Assembly (NCBI GenBank): GCA_019671135.1
Contig: JAHRHY010000019.1
Span: 682,001 to 746,000 of the forward strand
Direction: 5' to 3'
DNA length: 64,000 bases
Origin: Linnemannia hyalina
Lineage: Eukaryota > Mortierellomycota > Mortierellomycetes > Mortierellales > Mortierellaceae
The position numbers and the translations under genes were made by a program. This document shows positions 24,449 to 35,696 of this stretch, in pieces. Positions within the stretch are counted from its first letter, which is position 1, and every line of letters starts with the position of its first letter. The notes beneath the pieces are model-generated. The model was not told the origin of the DNA. It made no database searches and saw only the letters and a program-made list of their open reading frames with translations.

Positions 24449-26035
24449 ATGCGGCCATCATCTTCCTCCCTTCCTCTCCCCCTCACATCCGCCATCCTCC
24501 TCCTTGTCACCCTCACAACAGCCCCCACCTTAACCCTCGCATCCATCACCTGCAACTCCCCAACCTCCGGCACAACCGTCAACCCCGGAAACTCCCTAAC
24601 CTTCCAATGGGGCGATTCAGGATCGTTCCCTAAATCCGGAGACGTCTACTCTGCCGACGCGACCATTTCCTGCTCTGGCGGCAGCGGCTCCCAAATCGCC
24701 AAGCTTGAAGGGATATCCAACGGACAGTCGTGGACGGTGCCTGGGAATGTGTTGGATACTTGTGGAGGTGATGGCGGATTGGAGGTTAAGTTGTCTGGGT
24801 CGAATTATGACATGCTGCATTTGACGCATTGGTATTCCTTTGAGGCGCAGTGTGGGCGTGTCGAGGTTCAGCCGCTGCCTGTGGCAACTACTACGACAAC
24901 TACGGCCGCGACTACGACTACAACTACGACCACGACGACGAGTGCTGCATCGGTGATAACTGCCACGACTAAATCGGCTACGACGCCTATGCCTACGCTC
25001 TCGACTGCGGCACCGACTATTTCTGTCACTCCTTCCGTCAACGGAACCATCCCTGGCGTCCTCCCTCCAATCGCACCCGGCGCCAACCCAGAAGTGACCG
25101 GACTCAACCCCAACGACCCCTCCTCCCCTTCCTCTACATCCTCCACCTCTTCAGACTCTTCAGACTCTTCATCCAGATCCGGAGACTCTTCAACCAAATC
25201 CGGAGACCCTCCATCCAAATCCGGAGGCCCTTCAAAGGCAGCCCTGGGAGCCTTGGGTGCCATCGGCGGGCTCGCAGCGATCGCAGTCCTGATCTTTGGA
25301 TTTGTCCTCTTCAAACGCCGTCAACGCCATCGCGCCCGCGAGGAGCGTTGGATGGATCATAACTATTCTTCCGCCTCCATGTCCGACCATAAGGGCCCCG
25401 GCAGCTTCAACGGCGGAGGTAACGGTTACGCGTTCAGTAGTCCGGGAGTAGGTGCCACCACCTCTTCTGTATCGAACCCTCACCTCCATTCTACAGAATA
25501 CGTAATCCCACAACCCGCACCTCCCGCAGACCAGAACGACGACGACAACAATGACAAACAGCCCGAAATGTCGGCGGTTCCTGCTCGGCCAGCACGGACT
25601 TATCAAGGAGATTTCGACGACCCGACAACGCCCTGGGACGGCCAACTCGGGTACCTCCAACCCTTCCCATCATCATCATCATCATCATCACAGCAAGCAA
25701 GCAGCATTATCATCGGCGCTGGCGCCGGCGCTGACGAGAATATGGACCTGGGATACGAGTACATACAAGACTACATCCCTTCCAACCCCACCTACCAACA
25801 CGACAACGACACCAACAACAATAACAGACAACTGTCAATGAGAGCGAGTAGTCAACTGCCCGAAGATCTCGACTACTTTGCTCGACTGCGCGAAGCCTCT
25901 TGGTCCATGCCTCCCATACCCCCCAACACTTCGTCGCCCCCAACACCAACAACAGTCGACGGCCTTGATTGCGACATCAGGACAACAGCCATCCAGCAGC
26001 CCCACTCAGATGCTGTGCCTGATCCCTCTAGCTAG
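24449..26035 (+). CDS. Single-pass surface protein with Kre9/Knh1-like domain (tandem paralogue 2)
   Basis: Single exon, 528 aa, starting at the only suitable ATG. Residues 1-32 are a signal peptide. The ectodomain opens SITCNSPTSGTTVNPGNSLTFQW, aligning with ITCALPAGGTYKAGDGVILDW in the gene upstream, and closes with CGRVEVQPLP against CGTITILPAP. A Thr-rich stalk and a Ser/Pro/Asp linker lead to one span at about 265-287 (LGALGAIGGLAAIAVLIFGFVLF) and the basic KRRQRHRAR. The cytosolic tail is disordered with His, Ser and Asp runs. The domain order equals that of the upstream gene, but it has no intron. A cell-surface or cell-wall role is inferred from the fold resemblance. Confidence 0.8.
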   Translation: MRPSSSSLPLPLTSAILLLVTLTTAPTLTLASITCNSPTSGTTVNPGNSLTFQWGDSGSFPKSGDVYSADATISCSGGSGSQIAKLEGISNGQSWTVPGNVLDTCGGDGGLEVKLSGSNYDMLHLTHWYSFEAQCGRVEVQPLPVATTTTTTAATTTTTTTTTTSAASVITATTKSATTPMPTLSTAAPTISVTPSVNGTIPGVLPPIAPGANPEVTGLNPNDPSSPSSTSSTSSDSSDSSSRSGDSSTKSGDPPSKSGGPSKAALGALGAIGGLAAIAVLIFGFVLFKRRQRHRAREERWMDHNYSSASMSDHKGPGSFNGGGNGYAFSSPGVGATTSSVSNPHLHSTEYVIPQPAPPADQNDDDNNDKQPEMSAVPARPARTYQGDFDDPTTPWDGQLGYLQPFPSSSSSSSQQASSIIIGAGAGADENMDLGYEYIQDYIPSNPTYQHDNDTNNNNRQLSMRASSQLPEDLDYFARLREASWSMPPIPPNTSSPPTPTTVDGLDCDIRTTAIQQPHSDAVPDPSS

Positions 26036-26239
26036 GAGCTTATCCCATTCTGGCGCACACCAGTATGATGACGCCATCGGCGCTGGTGATGCTGATGTTT
26101 TTGCCTTTGGGAGTGCATGAGAATTATGAATGGTCGCACATTATATAAAATCTTCAAATGGTTCAGCATGTTCTTTCTACCATATTTTTTATTGAAAAGA
26201 CGGACAGAAGAAATATTAAAATCGCGAATGACGACAGGC

Positions 26240-27343
26240 TTAAGGCTGGGCGGTAGCCTGTGCGGCCAGAGTGTCCTGAGGAGCTGCGTCGGTGACGACC
26301 TTGAGATGGCCAAGGACAGATGCCGAGAGACCCAACTGGGCCTCGGTCCAGATGGGAGCGGGATCGACAGCGCCCTCGACGACACCGGCGCGACCGCCGG
26401 TGGCCTTCCACTGAGAAGTGCGCTTCAATCCGTTGCGCTGCCAGACGCTCTCGAGAGAACGGATCAGATGTCCCATCATCTCATCGGTGTGGCCAGGGGT
26501 GGGGGTGATACGAAGACGCTCCTCACCACGGGGAACGGTGGGGTAGTTGATGCTCTGGACATAGATACCATGGGAGCGGAGGAGCTCATCCGAGGCGGCC
26601 TTGCAGACCTCGGCATCACCTACCAAAACGGGAACAATGTGGGAAGGGTTGGGGACGACGGGGATATCGAGGGCAGCGAGCTCAGCCTTGAGAGTGCGGG
26701 TATTGGTTTGTTGAGCAATGCGCTCGTGGGGCGAGTTGCGGAGGTACTGGATCGATGCAGTCGCACCGGCGACGATGGCTGGGGGCAAGGAGGTGGTAAA
26801 GATGAATCCCGGGGCGTAGGAACGAATCACGTCGACCATGGCGGCCGAACCAGCAATGTAGCCACCAACAACACCAAAGGCCTTTCCAAGGGTTCCGGAG
26901 ATGATATCGACCTGATCCATGACAGTCTGGACAGGGCTGTTTTGAGGTCGGTTCAAGTTGCCGGCAAAGTCCAGGTGCTCGGCGACACCGGCACCGTGAG
27001 GACCGTACATGCCGACGGCATGGACCTCGTCGAGGAAGGTGATGGCGCCATACTTTTTGGCAAGGCGGCAAATGTCGTTGACTTTACCGATGGTGCCGGA
27101 CATGGAGTAGACGGTCTCAAAAGCAATGATTTTAGGGATGGAGGGATCGAGGGTCTTGAGGAGCTCCTCGAGATGGGCGGTGTCGTTGTAGCACCAGAAA
27201 CAGCAGCAACAACAGAAAGGGAGGAGGAGGGAGAGAGGGAGGTGATGGGAGTGGAGGCGATGGTGGTAGGAGAAGCAGTCGCGTCCCTCATAGGCAGTGG
27301 TCACTGTTTGCCTTCGGTGTCGACCTTCCTTCTGTATTGACAT
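26240..27343 (-). pseudogene. Truncated HEM1 copy fused to a fragment of the gene at 37.3-39.7 kb
   Basis: Bases 27189-26240 on the minus strand repeat the C-terminal half of the window's own 5-aminolevulinate synthase (about residues 292 to the stop). The parts I compared are almost identical: one Met-to-Val change in the AAMVD(M/V)IRSY block and several changes in the last 20 residues. The PLP lysine block SGTLGKAFG is present. The N-terminal half, with the targeting sequence and substrate-binding residues, is missing. Bases 27190-27345 instead match the last 50 or so codons, up to the stop, of the neighbouring Cys-motif gene (compare [12 protein letters not shown] with RSSGVPHRRQWSL), in the opposite orientation. 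An ATG at 27343 keeps one frame open across the junction (367 aa), but the fused part is antisense Cys/Leu-rich sequence. A functional synthase is very unlikely. Confidence 0.85.
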
Positions 27344-27432
27344 CAGTGTGAATCAACAATAAACCTTATTCATGTGACTTTGTTGTGGTGTTAGTGAATG
27401 CTCCATTCTTCACATTGCTTCATCTTGCAACC

Positions 27433-28529
27433 ATGAAGACTTACAGGCCCATCGCACCAAAACCAGCATTAACAAAAGGAACAATAGCGACTTCGGAACG
27501 TTCAAAAAGTCGCCCGATGAAGTAAGAAATCGAATAATCCGAAAAGCTCGAATTCGAATGCAAAAACTGATTGTTTTCGTAAAAGCTGTTTCCTCTTATA
27601 TCGTCAAAAGATGAACAGACTCATAGAAGGGAAAACCACCATTGAAAAGTCCGCCATTATAGGTCAGCTTTGGAGAAGCGAAAGCTTGGAAGAAAAGACG
27701 AGGTGGAGATTGCTCGCGTAAGTCCTAACATCGAAGTGCCACTGTTCCTGTGATAAGTTGTCAGAACTGCAGCCTAACATCCTAATTGATAGACAACGTG
27801 AGAAACACTTGTTTCAGATGTCAGTCAGAGACCCTCTCCCGAAGCAGTCTCACTTGCCGATCAAGCTGCTTTCGCTCTGAAGGATCTGCAACACATCGTT
27901 CTTCTTTCTTTCCGTATTCCTTTCCCTCTGTCTTCGTGTTCCTTTCCTCCTTACCGCCTCACATTAAACCATGCACGCATACTCCACTTACACATCGTCG
28001 GACTACCTCGCATTGATCAGATCGACAGCACGTTCCACGACGACGATCACACGAGCCACTGAGAGTCGAGACATACGTACAAACGAAAGTGTCTCCGATC
28101 GACTTGCTAAGCACTGCGTTCACTTCCTTTGCTCTACTCCTTTCTCCAAGAGTAGGTCCCTCCGTTGATTTTCTTTATGACATGATACTCTTATATTACG
28201 TTGACAATGCACTCACGGTTGTACAGATCCTTCAGACGACAACATAGACTCGGGCGCGGCATGGCAACAATCACACTCCAGTAAGTTCGCATTACATGTG
28301 GTGTTTTGTTCTTTATGGCATGGGTTCAATAATAACATTGGTCTGTTTATGTATAGGGTTTCCTTCTTGCAAGATCTCGAACCTTTCAAGATTTGGACGA
28401 CACTCAAGCTTCACATCCTCAAGTGACTTAACACAGCCGAAACAATCTCTTGGATACTGCAAACGAGATATCACTCTACGCACGATTGACGCAAGTTCAA
28501 AAAAGGCGAGACTATCATCTCGAAAGTAA
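27433..28529 (+). CDS. HMG-box (MATA_HMG-like) transcription factor, split by introns
   Basis: Exon 1 (27433-27521) reads MKTYRPIAPKPALTKG and ends in SKSRPM-N. Exon 2 (27586-27717) continues CFLLYRQKMNRLIEG, IEKSAIIGQLWRSES and EEKTRWRLLA. The joined product RPMNCFLLYR...IIGQLWRSES...RWRLLAQREK follows the three helices of an HMG box, with the RPMN start and the helix-2 Trp typical of fungal MATA_HMG/Sox-like boxes. Exons 1 and 2 are firm. A third exon starts at 27793 (AQREKHLFQ). It may run to a TGA at 27880 (102 aa), or splice at 27819 to 28021-28151, 28227-28280 and 28357-28529, which keeps phase and gives 201 aa with a basic C-terminus (SKKARLSSRK). The role is nuclear DNA binding; in Mucoromycota such genes include mating-locus regulators, but the expected flanking genes are not seen here. 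Confidence 0.7.
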
Positions 28530-28611
28530 TAAATATCAATTCAAGGAGCATACGCTGTACTATTATTTATCAGGGTGATTCCCACTTGTTTTTCGCTGTC
28601 TGACAAACTTG

Positions 28612-30388
28612 TCATAGCCAAGCATATGCGAACAATTCTGCGTAGATTCCGAAACCTAAGGCGGCGACGAAATTTTTGACTGAAGGAAGAAGGACGCGGC
28701 GATGAAGATAGTGATTGCAAAGAATCTGCTCGGACAGCAGTGGGTCAGCGGGATCCTTGTCGATTATTTCAGTAGGAAATCTGCGATGAGAAAAGGGTCG
28801 ATAACAAACCAAGCGCTCGCCGTGGTTGTTTGCCTTGCCAGATAAAATTACCTCCGCGTCAACCTCACAGAGGTGTAGGTCTACTGTTGACTCACCAAGG
28901 TGAACCGCAAGGTGAACTGCATGAACCATGTCCCAAGGCGTCAATACAGCATCATCGCCGTCAACCCCTGTGTAGACAGGAAGTGATGTATACTTGGCAG
29001 AGGAGGTATTGGACTGAGATATCGATTGTGTGCTGTGGGTCTCCAGATTGTCAATGTTATCCAATCCTTGATAAATTTGATCCGCATAGTCCAAGATGTC
29101 GTGGCGGCCCGAAAAAAAGTTGTCCTGAATGCCTTGAATCATGCCACGGAATCCTTAGCAGTGAGATGAAATAGTGTGGATAGCGGTTGGCTAGACCCAC
29201 GGGGAAAAATAATAAAAACTTCCTGGACCGAAGACCTGGGAACGAACCGAGAACCTGCAAATATGCGTCCGGTTTGACATCTTACGGACGCGCGTGTTGA
29301 ATTCGCACAGGATCCTTGGTGGCATATGAACGGCTTGAAACCACCTCTCGATGGACGAAAATAGCACTGACTAAGACCAATGCAGACGCTATGACCAGGT
29401 GCCTGAAAAGTTACGCCGACCTAAAATGACCCTCGAAGACTTGCGACAGGAGCTGCGACCAAGTAACGGCGCCTGGAGAACCTAAGAGGATCATACATGA
29501 GTATATCAAGATGCGTCTACGCCGATAAAACAAGTTGTCCGGGAACCTCCTTGGGACGACAAAGGTAGACGGCATGCCATCCTCGTCCGCATCAATCGAA
29601 ATAAGATCAACCCAGGATCATTCATGACGAGCTCACCCGAGATCTCCGCATTGGCTTCTTGACCTGGTGTTTGTTTGCTGGTGCCATGATTTGAGATCAT
29701 GAATCTCCCGTTCGCTTGGGATGGGGCTAAGACAGTTGACTGCCACCTGCAACTGCTGAAGGTCACGAGTTGAGATCTCCAGCAATGAAGAAGTGGCTTC
29801 ATGCAGACGATGGTAAAGTGCCAGGGTTGCGAATGAACTCACAAGAATCCAAGGAAGTCGCTTGAAGTACGAAAAATAGAGGTTCATGCAATGGTGAATA
29901 TTGATCATGTAAGTAGTAGTAGTAGGAAAGATATTGTAGATATTAATTGCTCGCTGAACTTACCTGGGAGACCGTATTGCCAGTCATTGCAAGAACGCGT
30001 TCCACGAAACCAAATCGTGTATTCACCTAGAATGCAAACGCGGACAACAAGCGATCAGATGAATGGATACTGCGTACGCTTGAACAAAATACAACACCAT
30101 ATGTGCTTACCGCTCCAATGAAGAATACTCCCGCAAAAACGGCTAGCGCTGGTTGATTTCGGGCAGGGTCAAGGCATCTTGAAACAGAATCTAGAATACA
30201 AACGGCTCTTGTGAACAATACTTCTATGAGTTCTGAGGAGAATGTTAGTGTTAAAGTACGATCATGAAAGGGGCCAAGACCAGCACCGCAGGAATGCACC
30301 TTGTTTTCATCAAACGGACAACATTTTCGATAGTCCCATCCTCTCGGACAAAAACGAGACAAACCCCTAACAGAGCCGCGATGGTCAT
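28612..30388 (-). CDS. Probable multi-exon integral membrane protein, unidentified
   Basis: Several coding-like exons line up on the minus strand. An ATG at 30388 starts MTIAALLGVCLVFV. An exon ends AVFAGVFFIGA before GTAAGC. A 63-base exon VNTRFGFVERVL...GNTVSQ is flanked by CTAG and GTAAGT. It joins in phase to RLPWILVSSFATLALYHRLHEA. A later segment HLVIASALVLVSAIFVHRE forms another span. The last exon holds DILDYADQIYQGLDN, VHAVHLAVHLGESTVDLHL and ends ELFAYAWL at 28612. Three or four hydrophobic spans are visible. I could not fix every splice site between 29.75 and 29.15 kb, so the model is partial. It resembles no family I can name. Decay cannot be excluded. Confidence 0.4.
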
Positions 30389-30527
30389 CCGCCGTGCGCC
30401 AGGGCATCTCGCGCTGGCTGGCTGACCTTATGAGCTATCCATCCACGGCGTAGATGATCTACCCGCATGAGATTAAGAGAAGCGTTGTTGAAAATTATGT
30501 TGGCGCGAACAAGCGAATGTTCTTTTT

Positions 30528-30930
30528 TTATTCAAGGCTTATCACATATATCTGTATGTCAACTTCAGAAGGGCTTTTCACGTCATGAACGCGCTTGAGA
30601 ATGCTCGTGAGGGCTGCAGAGCTTACATCCAATCCAGCATCCGAGGCGGTCACCAACGCAAAGAGGAGATCCGCAACAGAAAGGATTCCGACGATCTAAT
30701 ACCGAACAGAGGCGGACAGGGATTTGGGATGAATGTGAGACATAATATTGTGATATCCTCCTTGCTCTGTCGATTTCTTAGCAAGAACCACAAAGAAGAA
30801 AATACGGGGATACAAGGCCTGTGACTTAGAGAGAGTGTGTCGTCAACTTCGAGAAGTTATGGCAAGATAGATGTTCTCCAAACGTGCTCCTGGGTTGTCA
30901 AGAATGAGCTCTTGCTTTGGCTCGTACATT
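30528..30930 (-). CDS. Possible small gene or gene fragment (weak)
   Basis: An ATG at 30930 opens MYEPKQELILDNPGARLENI and runs 28 codons to a stop. Downstream, an acceptor TATTAG at 30697-30696 opens a 55-codon exon, IVGILSVADLLFALVTAS...KSPSEVDIQIYVISLE, ending TAA at 30528. Both pieces have normal protein-like composition, unlike the surrounding sequence. I found no donor that joins them in phase, so this may be a decayed gene or may have a missing middle exon. Function unknown. Confidence 0.25.
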
Positions 30931-33465
30931 GTGTCGAGGTGATGAGGCAGAGTAAAAGATGATCGGATGGATAGTTCAAAGATAGTGAGATGCGAAATGG
31001 TCGGGAATGAGGATCATATGTTTGAAATCGTTGAGGCGAATGCTGCGAGAAAATTATACCAGTAGGAAGAGAGAGAGAGAGAGAGAGAGAATGGGGAACG
31101 AGAAGTTGGAGGTAGGTTGTACTTTGTGTGTCAAAGCCCTACTTGTGATGGTACCTGAATTTCGTGTTTTTTTTGGGTCTGGCCATGGTGTCTTGTAACT
31201 TTTCAATTTTTGCATTTCATCGTTCGTTACTTTGGTGACTACTGCAAACCTGCTGTTCCATGTACAACTCATTGGATTCGGAATGAGTCTGGCATCAGGG
31301 TCCATGGGGAGCATTCGTTTGCAACAGACAGACAACTCGCCCTTCCCTTTTGGCCCTACGATAACTTCTTGACGAGGGACAAGGACGAGTCCGGAGGGCA
31401 CAGGGAGCAAGAGAGAACAGACTACAGCACCACCATCACAACCACGACATCAGCGCCGTGACTCTCCTTCCTACTCTCTCTTCTCCCTCTTCTCTCCAGA
31501 ACTCGTGCCGCGTGGCAAAAAAGAAGAACCGCAAGAGTGGTACCTGTACCGGAGTAGGTTTCTTTTCTCTCTTTCACTCTATATTTTTCATGATTCGTAG
31601 GGATTGATGAGCAACAGCATATATTCTGTCTGTGGACCACAAACCTGTAACTATTACCGTTGATTCCTTGCCCTTTTATTAGATATCTTCATTCAACTGG
31701 TAGGGATGGCGATCGCAACTCGATAATTGGAGTACCACGTGGAGCACGTATGATGGATTCGCTCTACACTGTCTCATAGTACGGCACACAAGGAACCAGT
31801 CAAGCTCAGTTACGACAGGAGTTCGATGTTCTTTTTTCTTCTTTCCTGTCAGGTATGTAAGAAACGGGAAAGAAAAAGATATAAAAAGGCGCACATGCAC
31901 TGCGCAACGCCCAATTGCTGATCCTCGGTTTTTTTTGTATTTGCTTCTCCACTTTTTCTATCGCTCATGGCTTTCTGGAGTCCGACGAGAGGGGTGCAAC
32001 ACTCAGCCCTACACCATGGTGTTCTCTATCGCCGAGTTAAAGCGAGCGGGACTTTGTGGACGAGACGGATACCCAAGTCAGGAACCAATTCGTGCCGGAT
32101 CGGAAGAATCTTTAAATTGCTTGTTGTCGAGAAGCGATGTTGCATAAAACATATCCGACCATCGTTGTTCCGCGATCACACAAGCAGGATTGAAAGACCA
32201 TGATATGGTATCTGCAAGGTCTGTGGAACCTCTGAGGGATCCGGGGAATCCGGTCGGTCGTTTATTGAGAGGAAACATGTTCTTGTTTCTATGATCACAG
32301 TAAAGGGTAGATACCATTTCATAGATACCTTCAACATTACTACAACTGGATTGGTATAGGGACTATAGGAGGAGGACGTGGAGGAGAAAGACGAGGAAGA
32401 AGAAAGCGGTGCTGAGGTGACGAATCGATTGGATTCCCTTTCTCTCGTTCCTGCAGATGTGATTCTTTAGTGCGAGATGTGGTTGCATGGCGTGGGATCT
32501 CATTTCCTTTGCAGGCAAGCGAATTCCGAGCCGAGACCCACAAAATTATTCACTTAACTGTTGGTTGACAGGTTTATCCTACATGTACCTGGAAGTGTCG
32601 AGAAATGACAGTAATAAAAGGTTGGTCATCATGTGAGCAACAAAGACGTGGGCGTTGGTGTTGCCTTGTTTATGCGAACACACATCTCCTTCCTTCTTGC
32701 TTTCTGTCGATCAATTGATAGAGGGAAAGAAAAAAAGGAACGGGGAGAGGAAGCGAGGAGATGGAGAGAGAGAGGGTGCAGTTGGAGGTCCTTTCCCCTC
32801 ACTGATGGGAGATAATAAAAATCTCAATTGCGGATCAAGACCAAGAAAAGAGAAAACCACGGGAGAGAGAAAAGAGTGAAACCTGGCCAAGAGGGATCGG
32901 AAGTCATGTCGATATCAGTGATTAAAGATGTGGTATAGAAGGTGTTGTGGTTGGGTGACTGATTGACTGAGTCAAAACGAAGGCCGGAAAGAATAGCAAC
33001 AAAATGAACAAACAATACGTACAAACGGCAAAGTACCTCTGTGTGCATTTTGTACGAATCTTTTCTTGTCTTTTAGAGATCGGATGGTGTCTCTTCTGTA
33101 TCTGTCTGTCTGTCTGTCTGTCGGAGACTGCATCTGCCGGGCACTGTAAACACACTCCTTCTGTTCACTCCGCTTGACCCCTTTTCTTATTTCTATCGAC
33201 TCACTTTTTCCTTTTTCCTTTTCTTCTCCCTCCCTCCCTTTTAGTTCATCCATCCCACCCCACCTACCCCTTCCCTCTTCACACCACCCATCCCCTCACT
33301 CTCTTTCTCTCTCTCTCGCGCGCTCTGATCTCATTCACTCGTGCCTGACTGATTTCCATCCATCCTTTAATCTAAACAATAACAGAACAATAAAAAAAAA
33401 CACTTGCTCATTACCTCCTCCACTCACACCCAACAACAACTTCAAACCAACAACAAGCATCAACA
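30931..33465. other. 2.5-kb intergenic region upstream of HEM1; no convincing gene
   Basis: It contains a GA repeat at 31070-31091, a TATAAAAAG word at 31880-31888 with an ATG 80 bases later (78-codon frame at 31970, no domain), and a Gcn4/AP-1 type site TGAGTCA at 32968-32974. The last 250 bases before HEM1 are C/T-rich, typical of leaders here. Mid-size frames near 31.1-31.4 kb have no domain on either strand. Confidence 0.45.
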
Positions 33466-35504
33466 ATGGAACTCGCCGCCAAAGCCTGCCCTTTCCTCCG
33501 CAACTCAACCCCATCGGCTCTTCGCTCGCTCTCCCAGAAGCCAAAGACCGCCATGGCGTCCAACGGACTTGTCCATATGGCCCAGCAGTGCCCCGTCATG
33601 GGCAAGGCCATGACCATCCAGGCCAGATCCGCCATGATGACCGGCTGCCCCGTCTCATCCGGAGCCCGCCATTTTAGCGCCTCTGCTGCCAAGGCCAAGC
33701 CTGCCAAGAGCCAAGTCCTCGGGTATGCCTCTACCGCTACCTCCAACGACCTCAAGGCCTCTGTCCAGCACGAGCTCCACAAGGCCAACCCTGCTCCTGG
33801 CGCTGGTACGTTTTCTGTTTACATTTTGTTTGTTTATTTATTTTTCCTTCCCTCCTTTCGTGTTCTCCGCCTGATAGGAGACGCCATCACACACCACGAC
33901 CTCTCTCATCACCGAGCCTTTTCCTTTTGAATATCCGAAATTAATCCACCGCCAGCCAGCTAACTCACTCCTTATTACTTTACCCTTTTCTCGCTTTCAT
34001 TGACACCCACTCCATATCGACAGCTTGCCCCTTCAAGCCAGTCATCCCTGCCTCCCATGCTGTTCCCACCGCTGGAAAGCCCTTCGACTACGAGCAGGTC
34101 TACGAGGCCGAGTTGCACAAGAAACACCAGGACAAGTCCTACCGCTTCTTCAACAACATCAACCGCCTCGCTCAGCAATTCCCTCGCGCCCACACCGCAA
34201 AGGCCGAGGACGAGGTCACCGTCTGGTGCTCAAACGACTACCTCGGCATGTCCAAGAACCCCGTCGTCATCGAAACCATGAAGGAAACCCTTAGCAAGTA
34301 CGGCGCCGGTGCCGGAGGTACCCGTAACATCGCTGGTAACGGTGCCATGCATCTCGCCCTCGAGGACGAACTCGCTGCCCTTCACCACAAGCCCGCCGCC
34401 CTTGTCTTCTCCTCCTGCTATGTTGCCAACGATGCCACCCTCAGCACCCTTGCCCAAAAGTTGCCCAACTGTGTCATCCTCTCCGACGCCATGAACCACG
34501 CCTCCATGATCCAGGGCATCAAGCACTCTGGCGCCAAAAAGATGATCTTCCGCCACAACGACACCGCTCATCTCGAGGAGCTCCTCAAGACCCTCGATCC
34601 CTCCATCCCTAAAATCATTGCTTTTGAGACCGTCTACTCCATGTCCGGCACCATCGGTAAAGTCAACGACATTTGCCGCCTTGCCAAAAAGTATGGCGCC
34701 ATCACCTTCCTCGACGAGGTCCATGCCGTCGGCATGTACGGTCCTCACGGTGCCGGTGTCGCCGAGCACCTGGACTTTGCCGGCAACTTGAACCGACCTC
34801 AAAACAGCCCTGTCCAGACTGTCATGGATCAGGTCGATATCATCTCCGGAACCCTTGGAAAGGCCTTTGGTGTTGTTGGTGGCTACATTGCTGGTTCGGC
34901 CGCCATGGTCGACATGATTCGTTCCTACGCCCCGGGATTCATCTTTACCACCTCCTTGCCCCCAGCCATCGTCGCCGGTGCGACTGCGTCGATCCAGTAC
35001 CTCCGCAACTCGCCCCACGAGCGCATTGCTCAACAAACCAATACCCGCACTCTCAAGGCTGAGCTCGCTGCCCTCGATATCCCCGTCGTCCCCAACCCTT
35101 CCCACATTGTTCCCGTTTTGGTAGGTGATGCCGAGGTCTGCAAGGCCGCCTCGGATGAGCTCCTCCGCTCCCATGGTATCTATGTCCAGAGTATCAACTA
35201 CCCCACCGTTCCCCGTGGTGAGGAGCGTCTTCGTATCACCCCCACCCCTGGCCACACCGATGAGATGATGGGACACCTGATCCGTTCTCTCGAGAGCGTC
35301 TGGCAGCGCAACGGACTGAAGCGCACTTCTCAGTGGAAGGCCACCGGCGGTCGCGCCGGTGTCGTCGAGGGCGCTGTCGATCCCGCTCCCATCTGGACCG
35401 AGGCCCAGTTGGGTCTTTCGGCATCTGTCCTTGGCCATCACAAGGTCGCCACCGACGCAGCTCCTCAGAACACTCAGACCAGTCAGGCTGCTGCCCAGCT
35501 TTAA
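33466..35504 (+). CDS. HEM1: 5-aminolevulinate synthase, mitochondrial (first step of heme synthesis)
   Basis: Two exons, 33466-33805 and 34024-35504, join in phase 1 across a 218-base intron to give 606 aa. The enzyme condenses glycine with succinyl-CoA using pyridoxal phosphate, in the mitochondrial matrix. The N-terminus is a basic, Ser/Ala-rich targeting region with four Cys-Pro heme-regulatory motifs at residues 8, 42, 61 and 115. The catalytic core begins near [15 protein letters not shown] and contains [33 protein letters not shown] and [12 protein letters not shown]. The PLP-binding lysine is in SGTLGKAFG (about K393), and [15 protein letters not shown] comes near the end. All are signatures of eukaryotic alpha-oxoamine synthases. 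Heme feedback on import is likely from the CP motifs. A partial inverted copy lies at 26240-27189. Confidence 0.95.
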
Positions 35505-35696
35505 GGCATCTTATGGGTTGCTTAACTAGGAAACGATTTTTTCATCGACCCTGATGTTTTATTTTTGTTATTTGTTCCCGAACCCGAAGACGCCATGTAG
35601 CAAAATAAAAAAAGATAGATATTCCTTTACAACTCTCTTGAGCTATTCGTGTCTGGCTGACACATTCCTTCTCATCTGTTGAGGAATAACAAGCAT

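Noticed and set aside
26117..27340. 407-codon plus-strand frame opposite the HEM1 copy, and a similar 403-codon frame opposite HEM1 itself (34230-35441)
   Set aside because: Antisense shadow of HEM1 codon bias; it exists in both copies only because the sense sequence is conserved, and it has no domain.
29215..29300. tRNA-like fragment (GGTTCGTTCCC with GTCCG/CGGAC arms) on the minus strand
   Set aside because: The T-arm does not pair properly and no acceptor stem or D-arm is found; at most a tRNA remnant.
31880..32206. TATA-like box followed by a 78-codon ORF (ATG near 31970)
   Set aside because: The protein has no recognisable feature, and an overlapping frame is equally long; too weak to call.
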